A DNA stretch of 64,000 nt. Origin: Ariolimax columbianus (Eukaryota > Mollusca > Gastropoda > Stylommatophora > Arionidae). Made by a program: the position numbers and the translations under genes. Positions 55,300 through 64,000 of this stretch are shown in pieces. The stretch covers positions 52,454,105 to 52,518,104 of the forward strand of contig JAVGWX010000002.1 in the NCBI GenBank assembly GCA_036924085.1. Reading direction: 5' to 3'. Position 1 is the first letter of the stretch; the number at the start of each line of letters is the position of its first letter. Below the pieces are notes generated by a model. It was given only the letters and a program-made list of their open reading frames with translations, was not told the DNA's origin and made no database searches.

Positions 55300-56160
55300 G
55301 TCAATGTAACAGATATTATCTGTTGACTCAAGCAGAATGGCTAATCTTAACCCTTTACAGTTCAACCTAATTTACAAGATGTTACTGTTAATCTTCAAGA
55401 CAAGAACAGTCATTGTATGTGTTTCATGGTTAATGGGGGAAAAGTCTTTGCAACAAAAGTTGTGATTTTTAAATTTAAAGATACATTTTTTGTTTTTAAA
55501 TCAAATTTAACTAAATAGCAAGAAATGATTGATATGCGACATGTGACTTCAGATAAGTCAGACTGTAAGTGGTGCTACTCTAGTTGACTGAGATGATCAA
55601 TTTGGGCTGTAAAGGGTTAATTAACTTAAGACCTTTCATTGAGCTGTAGGTCTTATACACACCAGGCCCAATTTTAGTAGATCATCAGGTCCAGAAGAAT
55701 GCTTGACTGACGTGACACAGCTTGAAGGACTGATGTATGGCATCTTCCCTGAGGACTGACAACACTCTCTGCTTGGCTAACATAACACTTCTTGAAAGAC
55801 TGCCACATAATGCACTGCTTGAAGAATTCCAATACAAATGTTGATTTTTCAAACAGTTCATTATTTACTGATGTACCTGTCTGGATTTTGCTGAGACTTG
55901 ATTTATATTGAAATAAAATCACATTTTTAGTTCATGTATCTTGAACTTAGTTTTTAACTCTTAACATCTGGTCTAATGTTCCCTCACAAATTAATAAAAT
56001 GCAAATACTAAATCACTTGGTTTTGTTTGATCTTTCAATAAGATGTACCGTATGGCCCTGCTATTCAGCAGGTCTTTTACAGTGTTTGTGTTCTGTTGTT
56101 CGGCACATGTCCTGCTCTTTATGCAGTTTTCTGTCAGAGATTCTGGGAAGCAATTTGTAA
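55300..56160. other. No recognised gene
   Basis: AT-rich sequence between a CR1 end and the 18S-like segment. GAAATAAAATCACATTTTT at 55910-55928 is a possible polyadenylation signal with no assignable transcript. Confidence 0.45.
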
Positions 56161-56789
56161 ACTGTACCTTTAAACCCTTTAACGAGGATCTATTGGAGGG
56201 CAAGTCTGGTGCCAGCAGCCGCAGTAATTCCAGCTCCAATAGCGTATATTAAAGTTGTTGCAGTTAAAAAGCTCGTAGTTAGATCTCAGGCGCAGGTGGG
56301 CGGTCCGGCTCTCGCCGGTTCACTGCCTGTTATCTCCTGCCCTACCGTCTGCCGGCTCTCTCCCGCGGGTGCTCTTCGCTGAGCGCCCCGGGTGGCCGGC
56401 GCGTTTACTTTGAAAAAGTTAGAGTGTTCAAAGCAGGCCTCGGCTGCCTGAATAATGGTGCATGGAATAAGGGAATAGGACCTCGGTTCTATTTTGTTGG
56501 TTTTCGGAACTGGAGGTAATGATTAACAGGGACGAACGGGGGCATTCGTATTGCTGCGTTAGAGGTGAAATTCTTGGATCGCCGCAAGACGAGCTACTGC
56601 GAAAGCATTTGTCAAGAATGTTTTAATTAATCAAGAACGAAAGTCAGAGGCGCGAAGACGATCAGATACCGTCGTAGTTCTGACCATAAACGATGCCGAC
56701 AAGCGATCCGCAGGAGTTGCTTCGATGACTCTGCGGGCAGCTTCCGGGAAACCAAAGTGTTTGAGTTCCGGCGGAAGTATGGTTGCAAA

Positions 56790-56838
<49 letters not shown>

Positions 56839-56900
56839 GCGGCTTAATTTGACTCAACATGCCAACACTGAAATGATTGACAGGCCTAGAGCACTTTCCT
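56161..56900 (+). rRNA. 18S rRNA internal fragment (about 740 nt), start of LINE leader copy 2
   Basis: Highly conserved 18S landmarks in order: AACGAGGATCTATTGGAGGG, GTGCCAGCAGCCGCAGTAAT, GCGTATATTAAAGTTGTTGC, a GC-rich V4 region (56290-56400), GGTGAAATTCTTGGATCGCC, TCAGATACCGTCGTAGTTCT and AAAGGAATTGACGGAAGGGC. It begins and ends inside the 18S gene (5' third and 3' end absent), and joins 28S-derived sequence at about 56901. The 530-loop reads GCCGCAG rather than GCCGCGG, so it is a pseudogene fragment. Confidence 0.93.
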
Positions 56901-56984
56901 TGGGTCTAATATGGAACGGGTGCTGGAATTAGACCCTCAAAAATCTGGGGCTAGTCTCTCGATTGTCTCGCATCCAGTGTTCGA

Positions 56985-57024
<40 letters not shown>

Positions 57025-57230
57025 GCGGCTTAATTTGACTCAACACGCCAACACTGTAAAATTACTGAGAGAAATTTCGTTGGGTCTAATAAGGAACGTG
57101 TGCTGGAATTAGACCCACGGAAGACAGGTCAGTTTTACCCTCTTAATGAAAGAGAGTTGCTACGGTAATCCTGCTTAACCCTAGCGGAATCGCAGGTTTC
57201 AGACACTTGGTAATTGACTGACTAAAAAGC
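56901..57230 (+). rRNA. 18S/28S mosaic segment of LINE leader (copy 2)
   Basis: A 28S splinter (TTGGGTCTAATATGGAACGG to AATTAGACCC), a linker ending CATCCAGTGTTCG, a second 18S piece (AAAGGAATTGACGGAAGGGC to GACTCAACACG, about 56985-57050), then 28S again (TTGGGTCTAATAAGGAACGT, GACAGGTCAGTTTTACCCTC, GCTACGGTAATCCTGCTTAA; about 57079-57230). The order is not that of an rDNA unit. It matches 32806-33190 on the other strand. Confidence 0.85.
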
Positions 57231-57246
57231 CCTCCATTAATAGATT

Positions 57247-57716
57247 CGTTGGGTCTAATAGTGAACGGGTGCTGGTAATAGACCCTCGGAAGACAGGTCA
57301 GTTTTACCCTACTAATTACAGGTAGTTGCTACGGTAATCCTGCTCAACTCGAGAGGAATCGCTAGTCGCAGACACTTGGTTCACGTGCTTGGCTGATAAG
57401 CCAATGGTGCGAGGCTATCATCTGAGGGATTACGGCCGAACGCCTCTAAGCCGGAATCCCGCCCACAATCTCAGCACCACTGCGATGGGAGGCTACGATA
57501 TGCATGGGACCTGGTTCCCGGCCCGGTAGAGCCGCAGAAAGAGGTATATGCCGTCCGCTGATCAAAGCGGGCGGGAAGCTGCCCGATATTCACCCCATAC
57601 GGCGATGAGGTGTGAAACCACTAGTAGAAGACTTAGTTCTTGGTCGGGGTGTCGAAAGCAGTAGAGCAGCCACCTCACTGCGAACTGTTGAGACTCAACC
57701 CTTGATCATGAGATAT
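57247..57716 (+). rRNA. 28S rRNA 3'-end fragment in LINE leader (copy 2)
   Basis: Starts TTGGGTCTAATAGTGAACGG, includes GCTACGGTAATCCTGCTCAA, GTGCTTGGCTGATAAGCCAA, ACGGCCGAACGCCTCTAAGC, TTGGTCGGGGTGTCGAAAGC and ends GAGACTCAACCCTTGATCAT, the position of the mature 28S 3' end. It partly repeats 57079-57230. Confidence 0.87.
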
Positions 57717-58439
57717 GTACGCACACCAGGCGAACAACATCTCCGTGCCACGGCCAGACTTGTCCCCTGGTTAAATGCACTCCTGCCTCGCTCTTTACCT
57801 TTGCTATCGGTCATCCAAATGAACGCAGAAGAGACGCAGGCCAGCGGACATTGCATCCCTGCCCTATTGTGACAACCTCCCAGGTGGCGGGAATGCTAGG
57901 CGTGCCATCACTGCAGATGTGCCGAGAAAATAAAGGGAGCAAAGAGATACCCCACTCACATGCATATGCCACGTTTCTGGCAGGGCGTGACGATCCTGGG
58001 ACACAGACACACTGGACTGCCTCTCTTCCGGGATAGTACAAACTAGTACATAGTCCATCATATCATATCATTGCCACACACTAAAGACACGAGTGGGGAA
58101 GACTCGATAGTCCTACAAGACAACTTCCCTAAGAGAGACAACTCTGACCAAAAACAACTGCTGCCTTGCAGATAGGCTGGGGACAGCCAAATGCTAAGGA
58201 GGGCATCCCTACAGAAACGCCTGTTGAAATCGGATGCACTGGGCCACAGGCTTAACGAAACAGTGCAACGTATATCGCTGTATGATGACGGTACAGCCTA
58301 TCAAAAAAAAAGTGTGGCGCTCATCCTGTGGAGTCCCGCCAGGCAGCGAGAGTGCCGGGCCTCACGCCTCGAATGGGCCCACCCTATGCTACTGGTGCTA
58401 CCCACCCATGTGCTGTGGAGTCAAGGCACAAGGTGATGG

Positions 58440-59403
58440 GGCAAAAACTATTGACCAAAAACACAAGACCCTCATAATACTACAGTGGAATGCGGAGGGA
58501 GTCATTAAAAAAAAGCTTTCCCTAACACATCACTTGCATGAAGGTAAGATTGACGTGGCATGTATCCGAGAAACGCACCTCAACAACAACCACAAATTCT
58601 CAATCAGAAGATACCAGACCTTCCGTCTTGATAGAGAAGGTCACAAAGGAGGAGTTCTGATACTGACTCGTAACTGCATACCGAGTAGCGCGGTAGCGGT
58701 CAATCACACCGGACAAGCAGAAATTGTAGGAGTCGACATAATGACACAAGAAACGAAGATCCGCATCTTCAACCTGTACGGCCAACCAGACAAAGACCTG
58801 TCGCTCTCGAGTATGGAAATCAAGGACTCCGGCTGCATAGTAGTTGGAGACTTCAACAGCCACTCGGAGAGATGGAGATACTCGGACACAGACAGCAGAG
58901 GTGACGAAGTGGAAGACTGGGAGATAGACACAAATCTCTATCTTATCAATAGGCCGAAGGATAGCCCTAGCTTCTATTCTAGAACATGACATACCACCTC
59001 CACTCCAGACTTGGCCTTTTCCACGGGGGATATTCACCACAAAATAGACCGCCAGGTGCTCAACCAATTGGCAGGTAGCGACCACAGGCCAATTAGGCTA
59101 GAAGTTGATATGGAAGTAGGCCCACAGGAAACAAAACCGCTCCCACGTTGGAACTATAAACGAGCCGACTGGGACAGATTTGCAATGCTGACAGATGGGC
59201 TGTGCGAAACCATCAACACACGGAATAACAATACGAAACCCATGGTGGAAAGCCTAAGCAAAGCAATAATGCAGGCAGCCACCGAAACCATCCCAAGAGG
59301 GGCAAGGAAAAACTACAAGCCTTATTGGAATGATGAATTGCAGAAAGTTGAAGACGAAGTCTCAAATGCTAGGAACATATTAGAGAGAGAACAATCTATG
59401 TAG
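58440..59403 (+). pseudogene. LINE endonuclease (copy 2)
   Basis: ILQWNAEGVIKKKLSLTHHL, DVACIRETHLNNNHKFSIRR, GGVLILTRNCIPSS, VVGDFNSHSERWRYSDTDS and, after a TGA at 58987, AFSTGDIHHKID and LAGSDHRPIRLE. Catalytic Glu, Asp, Asn and His are retained. The tail RGARKNYKPYWNDELQKVED continues past the position where copy 1 has a stop, ending at TAG 59401. Confidence 0.85.
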
Positions 59404-59430
59404 GCAAATATCGCCCTCAAGGCCACCACG

Positions 59431-60345
59431 GTGAAATACAAATACACTCTAAACCAAATAACAAGAGAAAGTTGGAAAAACAAAACAGAAAACCTCAATT
59501 TAGACAAAGACGGGAACGAACTATGGAAGCTAGTCAGAAAAGAACAAAAGAGCCACGTCAACATCAATATGGCACCAGAGGAGCACATGATGGCAAAACT
59601 AACAAGGAATGAAATGGGAGAGGCCATGAGAACTCTAAAGAAAAAGAAATCGCCCGGAAAAGATGGCGTAACAAACGAAATGCTGAGGGGACTGGGCCAA
59701 ACAGCAAAGAGAAAGTTACTATAAGTCCTGAACCAAAGCTGGAAAAGGGGAATTGTACCTCAGGCATGGAAAGACGCTGTACTTATACCAGTACCAAAGA
59801 AAGAAAAAGATAGAACTGATCCAAATGGATACAGGCCTATCAGTCTACTGAGCTGCGTAGGAAAACTGATGGAGCGTATGATAAACACCAGACTGATGTG
59901 GCATCTGGAAGAAAAACACATACTAATTCCACAGCAAGCAGGATTTAGACAGCACAGATACACTGAGGATCAGATCACTCTCATAGCACAGGAAATAAAG
60001 GATGCTTACCAGGAGAAGAAAACACACAGTAGCGGTTTGGGTGGATTTAGAAAAGGCATTTGACAAGGTCTGGAAAGAGGGACTTAAAGTCAAGCTATGA
60101 AGAAGTGAAGTTTGTGGGAAAATGTACAGATGGATCAGCCACTACCTCAAAAACAGAACAGCCAGAGTTCAAGTAGAAGGGCAGATGAGCAAAAAGGTGA
60201 CACTTGAGCAGGCAGTACCCCAAGGAGGAGTACTGTCACCCACATTCTTCCTGGTGTATATAAATAACATCGCAGAGAATATACCAAGAAGAGTCCACAA
60301 CTCCATGTTTGCAGACGATCTGGCTATGTAGACCTCTGAAAAGAA
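59431..60345 (+). pseudogene. LINE reverse transcriptase (copy 2)
   Basis: RTLKKKKSPGKDGVTNEML, a TAA at 59722, [57 protein letters not shown], then with frame changes WVDLEKAFDKVW, VPQGGVLSPTFFLVYINNIA (60208-60267) and SMFADDLAM (60302-60328). The FADD pair is intact. Confidence 0.85.
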
Positions 60346-60669
60346 TCTTACCATAGCAAGTAATCGGATGCAGCAGGCCCTAACATCGCTGGAAGAGTGG
60401 GTGAACTCATGGCTGGTCAAAATAAATGAGGAAAAAAACAACATGTACGATATTCTCGCTTTCAAACAAACTCCAAAAAAACCAAAATAAGTCTTAACGG
60501 CAAATATCTGCGGCCAAACGACAACCCAAACTACCTGGGAGTCACATTTGATCGGCGCATGACATGGAAAAGTCAGATCGAGAGAATCCGAATGAGAGCC
60601 AGAGAAAGAATGGCAATCATGAGGAAACTTGCTGGCACAAGCTGGGGAGCAGACGAAAGTATACTAAAG

Positions 60670-61991
60670 AAATGTACACTGGAAGAGTGAGACCAGTTCT
60701 CGAGTATGGCATTGCGGCATGGACAACAGCAGCAAAGGCGAACTTTGACAAAATTAGGAAACTCCAAAACCAAGCCATGAGAGTTATAACAGGAGGCATG
60801 AAGTCAACGCCAATTGTAGAACTGGAAAAGATTACCAATCTGCAATCCGTCACCGACAGAAGAAACTGCAGAGCCCAGCAGGAAGCAGAGAAACTCAGAA
60901 AACTGACAGACCATCCAATGCATAAGAGACTAAATAATTTTGGAAATGGGAAACTAAAGCGGAGAAACTTTACAGAAATAGCCAAAGCAAAGATGAGCGA
61001 AGAACCTATGAACGCATTAACAACACCTAAGCCCATCCCTACTGTACGCAAACCTACCTGGAGGCAGCATATATTTCCAGAGGTGGTAGAAAATATACCA
61101 GGTATTGGAAACAAGAACAGCCAGACTGAACAAGAAAGAAGAGACATAACCTTAAGGTACATAACAAAAAACTACCCAAGCATGGACTGGACCCATGCAT
61201 ACACCGACGGCTCTATAGCAAACACAACACAGAACGGAGGGGCAGGGGTATTCCTGAACCTACCAAATGGTAGAAAAACAACACTATCAGTGGCAACTGG
61301 AAAATACTCAAGCAATTTCAGAGCGGAGGCAGAGTCACTGAGGGCTGCAGTAGAAGAAATGGTGACATGCAAAAGAAATGAAAGCCATATAGTCCTGCTT
61401 ACAGATGCACTGGCCGTAGTCCCAGCACTAAAAAGCCAGAAAAATACTGAACTTAATGATTTAAGAGCAGCACTCTGTCAACTATGCCAGCAGTCCGCAC
61501 CAAAAAGAGTAGTGGTACAGTCGGTTCCATCCCACTGTAACATCCAAGGCAACGAGAAGGCAGACAGATTGGCAAAAGAAGGTGCAAGACTACCACAAAC
61601 AGATACTAGTATGACGTACGAAGAGTCAAAAAGGCTTATTAGAGCTAGATACAGGACAAAATGGGAAACAGAACATACTGGCTACACCAAAAACGATGCC
61701 TATTACCAGTTGAACAGAAGAGAGCAGGTCGTGGTCTTCCGACTTCGCACTGGCCACAATAGACTGAGGTACCACCTATTAAATAAATTGAAGATAGGTG
61801 GCACTGACAAATGCAGGTGCGGTACTGGAAAAATGACCGCTGAACATCTGCTACAAAACTGCCCGACATACGAGGATGAGAGAAAGCAGATGTGTTCATC
61901 ACCAGTGGCAACACTAGACAAGCTCTATGGCAGTGTCGACAGCCTCAGGATGACCGCTGCTTTTTTCGAAAAAAATAAGGTTGACATCTGA
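60670..61991 (+). CDS. LINE RT thumb, RNase H and zinc knuckle (copy 2, open)
   Basis: Open over about 440 codons. TGRVRPVLEYGIAAWTTAAK opens the thumb region. RNase H lies at about 61180-61600: AYTDGSIANTTQNGGAGVFL (Asp), FRAEAESLRAAVEEM (Glu), VLLTDALAVVPAL (Asp), SVPSHCNIQGNEKADRLAKE (His/Asp). The zinc-knuckle tail CRCGTGKMTAEHLLQNC is at 61812-61862. RNase H would remove the RNA strand during reverse transcription. The open frame starts earlier at 60564, but those residues are out of the family frame before about 60665. Confidence 0.85.
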
Positions 61992-62029
61992 CAGAGTACG
62001 AAGAAGAAGAAGAAGAAGTAAACTGTACT

Positions 62030-62684
62030 TGTATTAATAAGGAGGGCAGTATTTAGATGGAGACGTGGTTAACTAGGTCCCAGATAAGCTGTAAAAGATA
62101 TTTTTGTTAAAGTTCTGGAACTTTTTGAAGAGACTTTATATATTAATTTGCCTTTTAAATCATTTATTTCAGAATGCTATTGCACACATACATGGCAGCT
62201 TAGATATATTAATTAGTTGATTGATGATTGTTTTTTTTGCTCCAAGCAAAGTATAGGGTCACATCAATATCTGGATCCTTAACAGCAAGTCTGGATATTA
62301 CCATTTGCAGTAGTGCTTTTAGATGCTTGGTGTGTTGTTCGTCCATCATGAGTGATGAAGACCTGTTCATTTAGCCAGTCCTTCCAGTCGAGTATTCTGT
62401 GATTTGGGGTTGTGGATTGGTGCGGAAATGGCTAACAAGTCTGATTTGGGATCTGCATACTCGCAGGCAGTGACGGTATGGAAAATTCGCTTTGCTTTTC
62501 TGGCCTGTCTCCGTTGTTCTGCTGCAGTCTTTTTAGAAGCCTTGCATTACACTAATCCTCTGTGGAGAGCTATGCGCCAGGTTGTACGGTCTTTTGTAAC
62601 ATGGGGCATGGGACCGATGCCCCTTCCTGCATAACCTATAAACCATAGAACAAGAGAAAGAAAGGAAGACCTATACTCTATGGT
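62030..62684. other. No recognised gene
   Basis: No exon or element end seen. The region ends in the repeat shared with 54446-54485. Confidence 0.4.
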
Positions 62685-63420
62685 TGTTGTTGGATGCCCA
62701 CAGTGAGTAACTTTACTCTTTTGGCTCCCTGAAAAGGACGTTAAGTGGTGGGTTGCAGTAGCTTTCCTTACATTCCGAGCGTGCTGATAAAGTTGAACCT
62801 GGGTGCTACAGACTATTGTGCTATGCTTGTCTTCATCCGCGTGTCGCTTACTACTACAGGGATCACATCGATCCCCACCTCAGTCAACAGTCAACTCAGC
62901 CCCTATAGACTAGTCCAGGAAAACGACGCATCGAAAGTTGGAACAGCTGACAGAGGTCCCCCTTGATCGAGTTACGGGAGGAACCTGCGCTTGGACATCT
63001 GCCCTGCCCAACATGGAAGTCATTACTGGTGTATCACGATGCAGGAAAAACCTGAAAAGTTGGAATACAGGAATGATGAAACATGCAAATGAAGAGTAAC
63101 ACAAGACCAGGGCCATCTGATGATCTGTCCAAACCTGCCAGAGACTTGTAGCATGGATGACCTGCGGAGTACCAGTGACAGGACAATCTGCGTGGCTGAA
63201 TACTGGAGTAATGAAGTGTGGCGTAGTCCTTAGGACACAGAAAGTAAGTATCCCCACCTCGTTAGTCAGACTGACATGAAACAACCTGTTTCCACGGAGA
63301 ACTGCATGAAGATGGGGTGGGTGTCTTGATCAGTATGTTCACCTGACCCTGACTAACAAAGTGTATGTTTTGCCTGACCAGACATTAGTCTTATCTCCCC
63401 CTACTCCATGGTAGAAGAGA
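62685..63420 (+). repeat. Dispersed repeat, copy 2, split by about 300 bp
   Basis: 62700-62905 matches 16345-16530 (AGTAACTTTACTCTTTTGG, AAAAGGACGTTAAGTGG, GGGATCACATCGATCCCC), and 63250-63410 matches the remainder (AGTCAGACTGACATGAAAC, TTGCCTGACCAGACATTAGT). Between them, 62915-63245 contains LINE-like fragments that I cannot place. Confidence 0.55.
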
Positions 63421-63800
63421 GATTACTAAGTCAAGATAGACTATGGAGAGTTGTGCATTATACCGGCTACTCCGTCCTGTCGAATATATGTCATGGAAAA
63501 AAGAAAGAAAGGAGGACCTCATGATAGAACACGAAAGACAAGGTTAATGCCAGGTGTTGATTTTGTATTCACTAATAAACTTCATATTACAGGAAGGACT
63601 GAGATCTTCAGCACAAGAAAGGGAATGTAGACATACAAGACCGTGTCTCAGACATCGGTAGCAATGTGTTTCTACATCCATGCTGCCTGTGGATTTAACA
63701 TAACAACGGATACGCGGGCAATACGGGTGTATCCTCTCCATGACGGCTAACGACATACATGAACTGCGTTAGATCAAAGTGATCCCGGCAGTAGTGAACG

Positions 63801-63930
63801 TCATGCATACGAAGCCAAACAGCACAACAGCTTTGTGAACCCAGTTCACCTTCATCAGCACGTTTGGTATGTAATCAAAGCTGCCGCAACCGGTCACTTA
63901 ACGCCGTTATCATGGCGGACAAAAGAGTAG
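63801..63930 (-). CDS. Possible small exon, membrane-segment protein (uncertain)
   Basis: The minus strand reads CGSFDYIPNVLMKVNWVHKA, VVLFGFVCMTFTTAGITLI, then a TAA. It is a short hydrophilic stretch followed by one likely transmembrane segment, and it lacks the repeat character of its surroundings. The frame is closed upstream by TAA, so it would need an acceptor near 63905 (GGCGTTAAG). The family is not recognised. It could be the last exon of a small membrane protein or a chance frame. Confidence 0.25.
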
Positions 63931-64000
63931 AGTTGCTCAACGTTGGCATTACACAACTACAATAACAAGAACACATTCGATGAGCTGGTCATTAAAATAT

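Larger units (their letters stand above)
57717..62025 (+). mobile_element. I/Nimb-like LINE with RNase H, long copy 2
   Basis: Order: element-specific 5' part with a CATATCATATCAT run near 58058, endonuclease, RT, RNase H, zinc knuckle, and a GAA tail at about 62002-62020. One frame carries 58234-60063 with stops at 58987, 59401 and 59722, then shifts near 60060 and again near 60665. The RNase H-containing ORF at 60564-61991 is open. Close to but not identical with the copy at 27807-32289. Confidence 0.93.

Noticed and set aside
56161..57716. A functional rDNA unit
   Set aside because: No complete 18S, no ITS or 5.8S, and 18S and 28S parts are fused in non-rDNA order and partly duplicated.

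Overview
This is a gene-poor, repeat-rich window from an invertebrate nuclear genome. It has spliced genes with GT-AG introns, CR1-, RTE- and RNase H-bearing LINEs, tRNA-derived SINEs and several minisatellites. The V4 region of an embedded 18S rRNA fragment looks molluscan, probably gastropod; that is my reading by eye, not a database result.

Two host genes can be read. On the minus strand are two exons of a long-chain-fatty-acid-CoA ligase (ACSL family): the first coding exon at 16808-16939 and the next at 370-484, separated by a 16.3 kb intron. The gene runs off the left edge. On the plus strand is a complete nine-exon RBM22 gene (36275-52569), a splicing factor of 452 residues. Every splice junction keeps the reading frame. 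Nothing else in the window has the look of an intact gene.

The rest is mobile and repetitive DNA. The ACSL intron (485-16807) holds RTE-, Jockey- and CR1-type LINE pieces, a 50-bp and a 21-bp minisatellite, a Mutator-like transposase fragment and SINEs. From 17.4 to 36 kb come a tRNA-Ser-like SINE, a dimeric tandem array split by a 3.2-kb CR1 element, a 1.5-kb CAA-rich minisatellite, a decayed RNase H and a long minus-strand LINE of the RNase H-bearing I/Nimb-like group (27807 to about 33190). RBM22 introns carry at least eight copies of one GAA-tailed SINE-like family plus two minisatellites. From 52.6 to 64 kb there are more LINE fragments, then a second long copy of the RNase H LINE (about 56161-62025, plus strand).

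The most unusual feature is the leader of that RNase H LINE. In both long copies the region upstream of the endonuclease is a mosaic of 18S and 28S rRNA pieces in the same non-collinear, partly duplicated order. A 28S 3' end is fused directly to element-specific sequence. Because the two copies lie on opposite strands about 24 kb apart and share the junctions, the rRNA mosaic seems to travel with the LINE. The same LINE and the abundant SINE-like family both end in GAA repeats, which suggests a LINE/SINE partnership.
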